Shown here: positions 52,205 to 61,245 of the stretch, piece by piece
Layout: the number at the start of each line of letters is the position of its first letter
Position numbering within the stretch: position 1 is the first letter of the stretch
DNA from: Brevibacterium pigmentatum
GTDB taxonomy: Bacteria; Actinomycetota; Actinomycetes; Actinomycetales; Brevibacteriaceae
Direction of reading: 5' to 3'
Assembly (NCBI RefSeq): GCF_011617465.1
Contig: NZ_CP050153.1
Location: 3,286,001-3,350,000 of the forward strand
Length of the DNA: 64,000 nt
Made by a program: the position numbers and the translations under genes
The notes under the pieces: generated by a model
What the model was told of the DNA's origin: nothing
The model's input: the letters and a program-made list of their open reading frames with translations, nothing else
The model's database searches: none

Positions 52205-53410
52205 TCAGTCGCTCAGCCTCAGTCGGGTGGGTCGCCGGTGGAGGGGCTCGGACAGATGCAGCGGCCCGTCACCGGGTGTGAACCGGCCCGCGATGCGCGG
52301 CCCGGTCGCCCCGGTCAGGCTCGGCGCGGTGCCGTCGAGTCCGTGCCAGCTCAGCCATCCGAGAAGCGCCATGAGCAGCGCTTCCTTGCTGCCTTCGGGC
52401 AGGCCGAAGGCCTCATCCGTGCTAGTGAGGGTCACACCTTCACCCAGTTCCTCGTCGAGGCGGCGCATGAGTTCCGGATTCCTCGTCCCACCTCCCGAGG
52501 CGATGACGGTGGTGACATCGTGGTCTCGTGCCGCCTCGGCGATGGTGCGAGCGGTCAGCGCCGTGACCGTGGCGATCTGATCATGCTCGCCGAGGTGGGG
52601 GTGGGTTTCGAGGAATGAGTCGAGGTAGGCGGCGTGGAAGAGTTCCTTGCCCGTCGATTTCGGAGCCGGGCGGCCGTAGAAGGGTTCGGTCAGGAGCGCG
52701 GTGAGCAGGTCCTCGTCGACAGTGCCTGCCGCGGCGAGTGCGCCGTCACGGTCATAGCTCTGCCGGCCGTCGGTGATGCGGCGGGCGAGGATGTCGATGA
52801 GGGCGTTGGCCGGGCCTGTGTCGAAGGCTATGGGGGCCTCACCGGGAGCGATGACGGTGATGTTCGCGATTCCGCCGAGGTTGAGCACCGCGGTCGGAGT
52901 CTCGACGTCGGAGAGCAGAAGAGAATCGAGCAGGCCGACGAGTGGGGCGCCCTGCCCTCCGGCGGCGACATCGCGGGACCGAACATCGGAGAGCACAGGG
53001 ACTCCGAGTCGTTCGGCGATGAAGGCCGGCTGCCCGAGCTGGAGGGTCGAGGTGGCGAGGCCGTCGGTGATGTCGTGACGAACCGTCTGTCCGTGGCTGA
53101 CGACGAGGTCGGGTGAGAGGTCATGGTCGGTGCAGAGTTCCGACAGAGCCTCGGCGCAGAAACGGCCGAGGCGGGCGTCGACGCTGCTGACCAGGGACAG
53201 CGGAAGGTCTGCCGGTTCGAGGAGGCGGAGGATGTCGGCGGCGAGCTGGTCGTCGAACGGGGTTTCGCGTTCGGCGAGGATCCGCACGGTCAGGGTGGTG
53301 GGATCCGCGCCGACGAGGTCGGAGCCGACGGTGGGGTCGGGCATGAACTCGGCGATGACGAGGTCGAGGCCATCGGCGGAGGTTCCGGTCATGAGTCCGG
53401 CGATGATCAT
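52205..53410 (-). CDS. anmK: Anhydro-N-acetylmuramic acid kinase
   Basis: 401 residues. The AnmK signature GLMTGTSADGLDLVIAEF opens the protein, VVSHGQTVRHD and IAFDTGPANALIDILAR supply the sugar and ATP contacts, and VIASGGGTRNPELMRRL closes the active site. AnmK converts 1,6-anhydro-MurNAc to MurNAc-6-P, the substrate of the murQ product in the same operon. Its start overlaps the GntR stop (ATGA). Confidence 0.95.
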   Translation of the reverse strand: MIIAGLMTGTSADGLDLVIAEFMPDPTVGSDLVGADPTTLTVRILAERETPFDDQLAADILRLLEPADLPLSLVSSVDARLGRFCAEALSELCTDHDLSPDLVVSHGQTVRHDITDGLATSTLQLGQPAFIAERLGVPVLSDVRSRDVAAGGQGAPLVGLLDSLLLSDVETPTAVLNLGGIANITVIAPGEAPIAFDTGPANALIDILARRITDGRQSYDRDGALAAAGTVDEDLLTALLTEPFYGRPAPKSTGKELFHAAYLDSFLETHPHLGEHDQIATVTALTARTIAEAARDHDVTTVIASGGGTRNPELMRRLDEELGEGVTLTSTDEAFGLPEGSKEALLMALLGWLSWHGLDGTAPSLTGATGPRIAGRFTPGDGPLHLSEPLHRRPTRLRLSD

Positions 53411-54129
53411 GGCTGCTCTCCTCCTGTGTGGGCGGGGACGGTCAGCTCGGTGCGGACCTTGTACCGGTCGCCGCGGTAGACGGAGCGGACGAATTCGAAG
53501 GGCCGGTCATCGGCGCCGCGGGAGATGCGTTCGAACAGCAGCGCAGGTGAGAGCTCTTCGACCCCGAGGTGCTGGGCTTCGCCAGCGTCGAGAAGGGTCG
53601 GTTCGATCGTCTGCATGCTGTGATTGAGGCTGATGCCGAAGTTGCGGCGCAGCAGCTCGTAGAAGGACTGGTTCTCGAGGTCATCGGCGCTCAGCCCCGG
53701 GACGAGGGCGGAGGGGACGTGGAGTTCCTCGAGGGCGATCGGTTCGTCATCAGCCAGGCGCAGGCGCAGGATCGCGATCACTTCGTCGTCTTCGGCGATG
53801 TGGAGGCGGCGGGCGATGTGCGCGCCCGCCTCGGCGGTGTCGAAGCTGAGGATATGGGACCCGGGCCGCATTCCGCGGGCGAGCATATCCTCGGTGAAGG
53901 AACTCGCGGCCAACGGCTGATCGAGCTTCGGCCCGAGGGCGAAGACGCCGGTGCCGTGACGCCTGCGCACCATGCCTTTGGCGACGAGTTCGTCGATGGC
54001 GCGGCGCAGGGTCATCCGCGAGATGCCGAGGGTCTCGGCGAGCTGTCGTTCCGGAGGGAACTGCTCACCGGCGGCCATGCCCTCGAGGCGGTCGAGGAGC
54101 TGGTCGCGGATGGCGTGGAATTTCGTCAC
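53407..54129 (-). CDS. GntR/HutC-type regulator of the MurNAc operon
   Basis: 240 residues: GntR winged helix at the N-terminus (LAETLGISRMTLRRAIDELV, then RRRHGTGVFA) and a UTRA ligand domain at the C-terminus (EELHVPSALVPGLS, FELVRSVYRGDRYKV-like ending). UTRA regulators often sense phosphosugars such as GlcNAc-6-P. As first gene of the operon it probably represses it, using the palindrome 36 bases upstream. The start codon is GTG with no clear ribosome site. Confidence 0.88.
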   Translation of the reverse strand: MTKFHAIRDQLLDRLEGMAAGEQFPPERQLAETLGISRMTLRRAIDELVAKGMVRRRHGTGVFALGPKLDQPLAASSFTEDMLARGMRPGSHILSFDTAEAGAHIARRLHIAEDDEVIAILRLRLADDEPIALEELHVPSALVPGLSADDLENQSFYELLRRNFGISLNHSMQTIEPTLLDAGEAQHLGVEELSPALLFERISRGADDRPFEFVRSVYRGDRYKVRTELTVPAHTGGEQP

Positions 54130-54164
54130 GACACTATTGAGGCATAGGACACACCACTAAATCA

Positions 54165-54177
54165 AGACCAGTGGTCT
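54165..54177. promoter_or_regulatory. Likely operator for the GntR-type regulator
   Basis: AGACCAGTGGTCT, a perfect six-plus-six palindrome around one G, matching the TGGTCT-type half-sites bound by HutC-group GntR proteins. It lies 36 bases upstream of the regulator start, in the divergent spacer. Confidence 0.65.
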
Positions 54178-54312
54178 ATTTTGCGTCGCGGCATCCGCTC
54201 ACTCAAGGCTTGGCGCGGATATGTCGTCGTCGACGACGCGATTTACGCGCCCCCGCTTGATCGACGCACGTTCAGCCCGAGGGATGCTTTTGGCGGCGGA
54301 CGCACAGGGGGG

Positions 54313-54341
54313 TTCACGCGGGACCGGTGAGTCCCTAGCAT
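54313..54341 (+). promoter_or_regulatory. Leaderless promoter of the pterin dehydratase/VOC gene
   Basis: TTCACG (54313-54318), 17-base spacer, TAGCAT (54336-54341), then six bases and ATG. The transcript should begin at the start codon. Confidence 0.6.
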
Positions 54342-54347
54342 GAAGCC

Positions 54348-55010
54348 ATGACTGCATATACCGGACAGAATCTGCTCGCAGCACTCGACTCCGAAGGACT
54401 CGGCGACTGGCAGGGCCTGCCGGACTGCATCGGTGCCCGGTTCCTCACCGGCGATTTCGCGACCGGGCTCGATCTCGTCACCGAGATCGGCAACCTCGCC
54501 GAGGCGGCTGGCCACCATCCCGATGTGACCCTGACGTTCCCACACGTCGATATCAGACTGACCAGCCACGACACCGGTGCCGTGACCGAACGCGATCTCA
54601 ACCTCGCCGGTCAGATCAGCGAGGCGGCCGCCTCGGCGGGAGTGAAGGCGGATCCGAGCGTCCCTGCGCTGCTCGAGCTCGGCCTCGACACCGCACATCA
54701 GGAAGCCATCGCCCCGTTCTGGGCGGCGCTCCTGACCGGGGACGCGAGCAACGTCTCCGGCCCCGACGTCATCGATCCCGCCGGTCAGATGCCGCTGCTG
54801 TGGTTCCAGGACTGCGAAGAGCACGAGGTTCCGCACCAGCGTCTGCACGTCGACGTCTCCGTGCCGGCGGCGGTCGCACCAGTTCGGATCAAGGCCGCGG
54901 TCGAGGCCGGAGGCACGATCGTCGACGAATCCCAAGCGCCGTCTTTCACCGTCCTCGCCGATGCTGACGGCAACCGCGCATGTGTGTGCACGCTGGCGGG
55001 ACGGGACTGA
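54348..55010 (+). CDS. Pterin-4a-carbinolamine dehydratase fused to a VOC domain
   Basis: 220 residues. Residues 1-98 are a PCD domain (AEAAGHHPDVTLTFPHVDIR is the family block with the His pair; LTSHDTGAVTERDLNLA follows). Residues 110-220 are a glyoxalase/VOC domain (LWFQDCEEHEVPHQRLHVDV, then EAGGTIVDES). The fusion recurs in actinobacteria; PCD recycles oxidised tetrahydropterin, while the VOC part has no assigned reaction. An iterated-word copy encodes EAAASAG in the linker. Confidence 0.85.
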   Translation: MTAYTGQNLLAALDSEGLGDWQGLPDCIGARFLTGDFATGLDLVTEIGNLAEAAGHHPDVTLTFPHVDIRLTSHDTGAVTERDLNLAGQISEAAASAGVKADPSVPALLELGLDTAHQEAIAPFWAALLTGDASNVSGPDVIDPAGQMPLLWFQDCEEHEVPHQRLHVDVSVPAAVAPVRIKAAVEAGGTIVDESQAPSFTVLADADGNRACVCTLAGRD

Positions 55011-55123
55011 CCCTACCGCCGGCGGCCATCCGGACACTGCCGGATCGCGCCGCGGCGGCTCACTGGCTGCGTCCACGCATATTAGGCTGAGAGCACAGAC
55101 ATTCCGGCAACCCAGGAGGACGT

Positions 55124-56164
55124 GTGTACCAAGCCGCCGAGAACCGCTACGACTCGATGACCTTCCGCCCGGTCGGCCGGTCCGGGCTCGTCCTTCCCGC
55201 CCTGTCGCTGGGACTGTGGCACAACTTCGGCGATGACGTCGCCTTCCAGAACCAACGCGACATCGTCCGACGTGCCTTCGACATGGGCATCACACACTTC
55301 GACCTGGCGAACAACTACGGCCCTCCTCCGGGTTCGGCGGAGACGAACTTCGGCCGACTGCTGCGCGAGGATCTCCACCCTTACCGCGATGAGCTCATCA
55401 TCTCGACGAAGGCCGGCTGGAACATGCACCCGGGCCCCTATGGAGGTCCCGGAGGCAGCCGCAAATACCTGCTGGCCAGCCTCGATGCATCTCTGCGCCG
55501 GTTGGGCCTCGACTATGTCGACATCTTCTACTCCCACCGCCCCGATGCATCGACGCCTCTCGAAGAGACCATCGGCGCACTCGATACCGCAGTGCGGTCG
55601 GGTCGTGCCCTCTACGCCGGCATCTCCTCCTACTCGGCTGCCGATACTGCCCGGGCTTCGCAGATCGCTCGCGACCTGGGCACTCCCCTGCTCATCCACC
55701 AGCCGTCGTACTCGATGATCAACCGCTGGATCGAAGACGACGGACTGCTCGCGACCACGGACGAGGAGGGACTCGGCGTCATCTGCTTCTCCCCGCTCGC
55801 CCAAGGCCTCCTCACGGATAAGTACCTCGGCGGAGTTCCTGACGATTCGCGCGCCGGCAAAGCGAAGCCGTCATTCAAGGACGGGTTCCTCAGCACAGAC
55901 AACCTCTCCCGGATCAAGTCTCTGGACGACATCGCCGCCGCCCGTGGACAGTCCCTGGCACAGATGGCCCTGGCCTGGGCGCTGCGCGACGAACGAGTGT
56001 CCTCGCTGGTCATCGGGGCCAGCCGCGTCGAACAGCTCGAACACAATGTGGCAGCCCTCGACGCGGCACCCTTGGGTGACGATGAGCTGAAGGCGATCGA
56101 CGAGTTCGCCGTCGATTCCGGCGTCGACATCTGGGGAGACGCCCGCCGCAGCACCGCCGAATGA
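55124..56164 (+). CDS. Aldo/keto reductase (YghZ/AKR14-like)
   Basis: 346 residues. GITHFDLANNYGPPPGSAE contains the catalytic Asp and Tyr; the Lys is in ELIISTKAGWNMHPGPYGGP and the His in YVDIFYSHRPD, so the tetrad is complete. The N-terminus (FRPVGRSGLVLPALSLGLW) is typical of the YghZ/Kv-beta-like branch, which reduces aldehydes such as methylglyoxal with NADPH. GTG start, AGGAGG four bases before it. It follows the VOC fusion gene, a weak hint at shared aldehyde chemistry. Confidence 0.9.
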   Translation: MYQAAENRYDSMTFRPVGRSGLVLPALSLGLWHNFGDDVAFQNQRDIVRRAFDMGITHFDLANNYGPPPGSAETNFGRLLREDLHPYRDELIISTKAGWNMHPGPYGGPGGSRKYLLASLDASLRRLGLDYVDIFYSHRPDASTPLEETIGALDTAVRSGRALYAGISSYSAADTARASQIARDLGTPLLIHQPSYSMINRWIEDDGLLATTDEEGLGVICFSPLAQGLLTDKYLGGVPDDSRAGKAKPSFKDGFLSTDNLSRIKSLDDIAAARGQSLAQMALAWALRDERVSSLVIGASRVEQLEHNVAALDAAPLGDDELKAIDEFAVDSGVDIWGDARRSTAE

Positions 56165-56177
56165 GGTGCCGCCGCAC

Positions 56178-56813
56178 TCAGCGGTGAAGTTCGACGGGGA
56201 TCGAATACGGTGCGAGGAGCCCCCGCAGCTGATCGACGAACTGCGAGAAGCTCGCGGGGCTTGTGCGCATCGAAAGGTCGCCGCGGATGTCCGGTCCGCT
56301 GCGCCGATGGATGACGAATTCGTGGATGGTCCGCGATCTGCCGACCCGCGTGGCCGCCAGCTCATTGCCTGCGGTCTTGGCCATGGTCGTCGACCATTGG
56401 ATCGGCCGGGGCCCGATGCGAGCGTGGATCGAGACCAGATCCGCGTAGGGCACCGAGCCCATTCCGACCACCGAGACTCCGTGCACATCGACGGTGAGCA
56501 CCGGCTGCTGCGGTGCCTTCCGCAGGGATCGTACCCGACGGAGAATGACGACGGCGACAATCGTGAAAACGACTCCGCACACAGTGATTCCGCCGCCGAT
56601 CCCCCACCTTGCGATGGCTTTGCTGCCAGAATCAGCCGTGGGGATCGCGTCGAAGATGAAGCCTCCGAACAGCAGGAAGCCGAGGCCGCAGAGCAGTGCC
56701 CATCCGCCGATGATCACGCAGACGATCCCGACGATCTGCGAATACCGTGACATCCTTCGCACGGCACGGGGATTCGCCGGCAGCACCCACCTGTCCCGGT
56801 CACGCACCAACAT
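56178..56813 (-). CDS. Two-pass membrane protein of unknown function
   Basis: 211 residues: two membrane helices at ~25-55 (IVGIVCVIIGGWALLCGLGF) and ~75-95 (GGGITVCGVVFTIVAVVILR), then a soluble domain of ~110 residues beginning VLTVDVHGVSVVGMGSVPYA, which has the strand pattern of a PH-like domain. The start is uncertain; an ATG at 56753 would give a more compact N-terminus. It is convergent with the reductase gene (13-base gap) and lies downstream of the kinase/glycosyltransferase operon. Confidence 0.65.
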   Translation of the reverse strand: MLVRDRDRWVLPANPRAVRRMSRYSQIVGIVCVIIGGWALLCGLGFLLFGGFIFDAIPTADSGSKAIARWGIGGGITVCGVVFTIVAVVILRRVRSLRKAPQQPVLTVDVHGVSVVGMGSVPYADLVSIHARIGPRPIQWSTTMAKTAGNELAATRVGRSRTIHEFVIHRRSGPDIRGDLSMRTSPASFSQFVDQLRGLLAPYSIPVELHR

Positions 56814-56822
56814 GCGCCCAGA

Positions 56823-58073
56823 TCAGCGTGTCGACGCCTGCCTGCCCACTGACTCGGACCGGCTCGCTGCGACGGCATCGAGCAGCGCCCCCGTGCGATC
56901 GCGCCAGGCTGGCCGGAATGCGTAGACGCAGGCGAGCCGGATGAGGGTGGCCCGTTCGTAGACGTTCACCCTGACCGGGTCGGTCTCCGCCGCCGAGGCG
57001 GCTCTTGTGATCTCGTCGATGACCACGGCCGCCTCGGCGGGGGTCCACAGTCCCTGCATGGTGCGCCACCGGGCATGTGCGCGGAGGTTGCCGAGATCGA
57101 GTGCGCGTTCGCCCAGGCACGCCGTGTCGACGTCGAGCAGTCCCGGCCCGGCGATCGGATCCCACATGATCTGCTTGTCGTGCAGATCCCGGTGGATGAG
57201 CCCGATCGATCGTTCCCTCGCCGAGGCGGCCCCGTCGTCGAGTTCGGCCGTGACCTCTGCGATGAGTTCGTCCACACCGAAGAGCACCGTTTCCGTCTGG
57301 TTCAGAGTCTGCGTTTGTGTCTGGAGCCGTGTCTGCGCCTGGTGCGGAGTCTGCGCCTGCGCACTCTCCGCGGATTCGAGCATGGGGCGAGCGCGTTCAC
57401 GCCAGGTATGGAGAACCTCGACCTCGGCGGCAGCATCATGGATCGGCATCGACGACGAGGACGCCGCCGGCGACAGGTGCGCCCCTGCCTGAGCCCAGGC
57501 GTCGAGGGATTCGGCCCAGGCGCGTGACCAATCCGCGCCGAGCTCGGCAGGCTCGTGGAGTTCGACCCCGGGCACCACACCGAGCACAACGGTCGAAGAA
57601 TCGGACCGGAGGACCTGCGGGAGGGTAAAACCGGGAAGGAATCCAGCGGCCCTGCGCTGTCCTGCGAGGACGTCGGACGCCTTTCCGTCGCGGACACATT
57701 TGGCGAAGCTGCCGTCGGGCAGGCGGACGACGGCGCGCTTGCCCGGCCGGTGAGAGACCAGGCGGCCGCCGCTATCGAGCAGCCTGGCGAGTCCCGGCAG
57801 CTTCGGATCTCGATCCGCGGCGAGGACCTTCACGCCGTATGCATCGAGGTAGCCGACTCGGATCCCGTGGTCGGGAAGCGTCGCCTCCCAAGCGATTCGA
57901 CCGTCTCCTGCGGGCCAGGCTCGGCGCACGGTCCAGTCCTGTCCGTCGATCGTGACGGCATCGGGAATGTACAGAGTCGGCGCCCCTGTCGCGACCCGCT
58001 GCATCTGGCCCAACATCGTCTCACCCTGCTTCCTACCGGTCTGCTTCACCGCCCCCAGATTCGTCGCGGTCAT
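56823..58073 (-). CDS. Phosphotransferase-fold protein (APH/ChoK-like) with Gln/Thr-rich insert
   Basis: 416 residues with a protein-kinase-like fold: N-lobe LVSHRPGKRAVVRLPDGSFA with an Ala-Lys pair, Brenner motif GLIHRDLHDKQIMW and metal-binding LLDVDTACLGERALDLGN. Such proteins phosphorylate small alcohols or sugars. Between residues ~255 and 285 is a simple-sequence insert rich in Gln and Thr (QTRLQTQTQTLNQTETV). Last gene of the operon; its ATG overlaps the stop of the related kinase gene. It is likely to modify a precursor or product of the neighbouring glycosyltransferases (inference). Confidence 0.82.
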   Translation of the reverse strand: MTATNLGAVKQTGRKQGETMLGQMQRVATGAPTLYIPDAVTIDGQDWTVRRAWPAGDGRIAWEATLPDHGIRVGYLDAYGVKVLAADRDPKLPGLARLLDSGGRLVSHRPGKRAVVRLPDGSFAKCVRDGKASDVLAGQRRAAGFLPGFTLPQVLRSDSSTVVLGVVPGVELHEPAELGADWSRAWAESLDAWAQAGAHLSPAASSSSMPIHDAAAEVEVLHTWRERARPMLESAESAQAQTPHQAQTRLQTQTQTLNQTETVLFGVDELIAEVTAELDDGAASARERSIGLIHRDLHDKQIMWDPIAGPGLLDVDTACLGERALDLGNLRAHARWRTMQGLWTPAEAAVVIDEITRAASAAETDPVRVNVYERATLIRLACVYAFRPAWRDRTGALLDAVAASRSESVGRQASTR

Positions 58074-59290
58074 GATGCGACCTGCGTTGTCGGGACTTTC
58101 TCGTCCAGGGCGGTACGTGCGAGGTCGACGATCCTCTTGGTCTCGTCTCTCCAAGGCGCGGAGCAGCTGCGCCAGGGCTCGAGTGCGGCCACGAGCATCG
58201 CCCACGCCGTCCAGGCACCTGGGTCGACCACTTCGCCGCCCGCGGATCGGTAGCCGTCGAGGAACGGCCGTTCGAGTCCGTTCTGCACTGGGTCGACACG
58301 ACAGGCAGCGATCCACCGGCCCAGGTCCACCCCGACCGGCCCATACCCGGTTCGGTCGAGGTCGATGATCCGACACTCGGAATTCGCCAGAAGCACCTGG
58401 TCAGGGCTGAGATCTCCGTGGATCTCCCGCAGTTCCCGACTCGGCCCGAGGCGGCGGCTCAACTCAGCCAACAGCTCGGCAAAGACCGTCTCTCGTTCCG
58501 GGAGCAGCCGGACCAGTGACCGACCGACGGTCTCGAGCTGGTCGAGCGGAGAGCCGATCGCACGTCCGTCCTCGCCTGCCACAGCGCTTCTGTGCAGTTC
58601 GGCGATGATCACGCCGACCTCCTCGGCGATGTTCGGATCCGGGCGATCGCGCAGGTCACCGGTCCCCCACCACGGCGAACGCGTGGCCGTGTCACGTCCG
58701 CCGACGAACTCGACCGGCAGACTCGGAAGGTCCGCCCGCTGCCACCGCTGCCCCGCCTCGACGAGGTGGAGCTGGGAATCGCCAGCGATCCGCACGATCT
58801 CCGGCAGCCCATCGATCGGGGTGTGCTTGAGCAGCAGCCGCCGGGCGGGGTTGTATCCGATGATCTCCAGATCCCCGCCGAGGTGGTCGAGCGTCCGCGC
58901 CACATGCTTCCCGATCCTCGGGTCGGCCAGGACTCCACCGCTGACTAGGACGGCACCGGTTGCACCGGCCGACCGTGGATCGGCCGCCTCGTGGACGGTC
59001 AGGTCCTGCCCGTGCCGGGCAGCTCGTCGCCGCGCATTGGCGAGTTTGTCCGGGCTCGTCATCACCGCAGTGAATCCCCAGTCCGCGAACTCGCCGAGGT
59101 GGCCGGGCTCGTCCCGCTGCCACGCGACGATGGCGCTCTGCCCCGGTTTGACGCGGATCCGGCGGGGCCGGACCGCAAAGCCGAGGCGGTGGGAGAGGCC
59201 CTCCGCCGATCGCAGCTCATCGATATAGGGCAGCATCGCGAATCTCGAGCCCGCGAGGTCGTTCACTGGATCGGTAATCGATGCGGTCAT
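58070..59290 (-). CDS. Phosphotransferase-fold protein (APH family)
   Basis: 406 residues. The C-terminal lobe has EIHGDLSPDQVLLANSEC (the HGDLSPxQ catalytic loop) and RIIDLDRTGYGPVGVDLGRW (metal Asp). The N-lobe is longer than usual, with IRVKPGQSAIVAWQ as the strand pair. It is only distantly like its downstream neighbour, so the operon has two different small-molecule kinases. ATGA overlaps at both ends bind it into the operon. Confidence 0.82.
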   Translation of the reverse strand: MTASITDPVNDLAGSRFAMLPYIDELRSAEGLSHRLGFAVRPRRIRVKPGQSAIVAWQRDEPGHLGEFADWGFTAVMTSPDKLANARRRAARHGQDLTVHEAADPRSAGATGAVLVSGGVLADPRIGKHVARTLDHLGGDLEIIGYNPARRLLLKHTPIDGLPEIVRIAGDSQLHLVEAGQRWQRADLPSLPVEFVGGRDTATRSPWWGTGDLRDRPDPNIAEEVGVIIAELHRSAVAGEDGRAIGSPLDQLETVGRSLVRLLPERETVFAELLAELSRRLGPSRELREIHGDLSPDQVLLANSECRIIDLDRTGYGPVGVDLGRWIAACRVDPVQNGLERPFLDGYRSAGGEVVDPGAWTAWAMLVAALEPWRSCSAPWRDETKRIVDLARTALDEKVPTTQVAS

Positions 59291-61245
59291 GATGAGGCTC
59301 CTGCATAGCGTGGTGAGCTGCCGACGGTGGGCGGCACTGTCGGGCGAGGCCCTGCACCCGCTGGCAGCACGGGTGGACGCGGGTCTGCTTCCGCCTGCAG
59401 CACGGTCGGAGCCGGCGTCGCCTCCACCGGTCGGCTCGGCACGCTGCCGGATTCGTCCGCCTGCGAGCGGATCCATCGGGCGAAGCGTGAGTCCGCGACC
59501 GCGGCCAGCTCGCTCGGTGCCCCGTCTTCGACGATCTGTCCGTCCTCGAGCCACACCACGCGGTCGAGTCCGCGGATCATCGCCACGTCGTGGCTGATGA
59601 CGATGCTCGTGCGCCCCTGTGTCAACGCGGACACGGAGTCGGCCACCTCGGCGCGGGTCTGCGGGTCGAGGCCCGTCGTCGCTTCGTCGAAGACGACGAC
59701 CGGGGCGTCGCGGACCAGCGCCCGGGCGATGGCCAGCCGCTGCCGTTGCCCTCCCGAGAGCGTGTCTCCGCGGTTGCCGAGTTCGGTGTCGTAGCCGTCG
59801 GGGAGGGAGCGGATGAACTCATCGGCTCGCGCCGCGCGGGCGGCGGCGACCACCTCGGCGTCGGTGGCGTCGAGCCGGCCGTAGCGGATGTTCTCGCGCA
59901 CGCTCGCGGCGAAGAGCACGGACTCCTGGAGGAGGACGGACACGTTCTGCCGCAGGGAGGCGCGAGTGACGTTGTGGGTGTCGTAGCCGTCGAGGTAGAT
60001 CGACCCGGAGTCCGGCTGCGACAGTCGCAGAAGGTAGCTCATCAGGGTCGACTTGCCGGCCCCGGATGCACCGAGGATGCCGACCTTCTGACCGGCCGGA
60101 ATGAGCAGATCGAGTTCGTCGAACAGCGGCCGCCCGTGCCCGTCGGTCGAGGTGACCTGGTTGAAGACGACGTCACCGCAGACCGGACCCATGGTCACGG
60201 CATCGGGTGCGTCGGCGATCTCGACGGGTTCGTCGAGGAGGTCGGCGATCCGCTCCCCCGAGGCGGCCGCGCGGGCGATCCGGCCGGTGTACTTGGCCAT
60301 GTCCCGCAGCGGTTTCATCGCGATCTTGAGGTAGAGGAGGAAGAGGACGAGGTCGCCCGGGGACATCGCCCCGCGCAGGACCTGCCACCCGCCGAAGGCG
60401 AGCACAAGGGCCTGCGAGATGCCGACGAGGACGTCGGTGGAGCGTTCGAGTCCGGCGGCCAGACGGCGTGCTCGCACCCCCGCCTTGAGGGCGCGTTCGT
60501 TGCCGTCGGCGAAGTCGCGGGCCACGGTCTTCTCGAGTCCGTAGGCCTGGACGACGCGGATGGCTCCGAGCGCCTCGGCGGCGGATCCGACCAGACGGCC
60601 CTCGCCCTTGCGGGTGGATCGGGAGGCCTTCGTGATCTTCGGGGTCGCCACCTTCGACAGCAGTCCGTACACCGCGGCGGTGGCGAGCACGATCGCGCTG
60701 AGAACCGGGTCGAGGACGACCATGACGACGAGGAGGACGGCGAGGGTGATGACATTGCCGACCAGCGGCAGGCCTGCGGTGACGGCGACCTCCTGCAGCC
60801 GCCCGATGTCACCGACGAGTCGCTGTGAGGTATCTCCGATCGACGCCTTCGAGTGGTAGCGCAGCGACAGGGACTGAACATGGTCGAACACGCGTGAGCG
60901 CAGCTGGGTGGCCACGCGGGCGCCGACGAGGGCGAAGCAGATCGTCGACGCGTAGTTCGCCGCGGCCCGTCCGCCGACGATGACGGCCAGTCCGATGGCC
61001 ACGACCGCGAGCGTGGTGCCGACTCCGGCGTCGAGTCCGAACGTCGGTGCGATCTGGGCGCCCAGAGCCGCGGTGACGGCGTCCACGGCGATCTTGATCG
61101 GCCATGGTTCGAGGATGCGGAAGACGACGTCGGCCAGCAGGGCGGCCATTCCGCCGATGATCAGCCACGTGTGCCGGCGCAGGTGCGGGCGGATGATCCG
61201 CAGGGTCCGCCGCAGCGCCGACGCGGTCAGCTTCTTCCCCGTCAT
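59287..61245 (-). CDS. ABC exporter, fused permease-ATPase (MsbA/MDR type)
   Basis: 652 residues. Six membrane segments (residues ~30-310), then an ABC ATPase: Walker A GILGASGAGKSTLM, signature LSGGQRQRLAIARAL, Walker B VVVFDEATTGLD, and switch His in VISHDVAM. Half-transporters of this type act as dimers and move lipids, glycolipids or peptides out of the membrane. The last ~60 residues are Pro/Ala-rich and unconserved. It sits between two glycosyltransferase and two kinase genes, so a glycoconjugate cargo is the natural inference. Confidence 0.9.
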   Translation of the reverse strand: MTGKKLTASALRRTLRIIRPHLRRHTWLIIGGMAALLADVVFRILEPWPIKIAVDAVTAALGAQIAPTFGLDAGVGTTLAVVAIGLAVIVGGRAAANYASTICFALVGARVATQLRSRVFDHVQSLSLRYHSKASIGDTSQRLVGDIGRLQEVAVTAGLPLVGNVITLAVLLVVMVVLDPVLSAIVLATAAVYGLLSKVATPKITKASRSTRKGEGRLVGSAAEALGAIRVVQAYGLEKTVARDFADGNERALKAGVRARRLAAGLERSTDVLVGISQALVLAFGGWQVLRGAMSPGDLVLFLLYLKIAMKPLRDMAKYTGRIARAAASGERIADLLDEPVEIADAPDAVTMGPVCGDVVFNQVTSTDGHGRPLFDELDLLIPAGQKVGILGASGAGKSTLMSYLLRLSQPDSGSIYLDGYDTHNVTRASLRQNVSVLLQESVLFAASVRENIRYGRLDATDAEVVAAARAARADEFIRSLPDGYDTELGNRGDTLSGGQRQRLAIARALVRDAPVVVFDEATTGLDPQTRAEVADSVSALTQGRTSIVISHDVAMIRGLDRVVWLEDGQIVEDGAPSELAAVADSRFARWIRSQADESGSVPSRPVEATPAPTVLQAEADPRPPVLPAGAGPRPTVPPTVGSSPRYAGASS

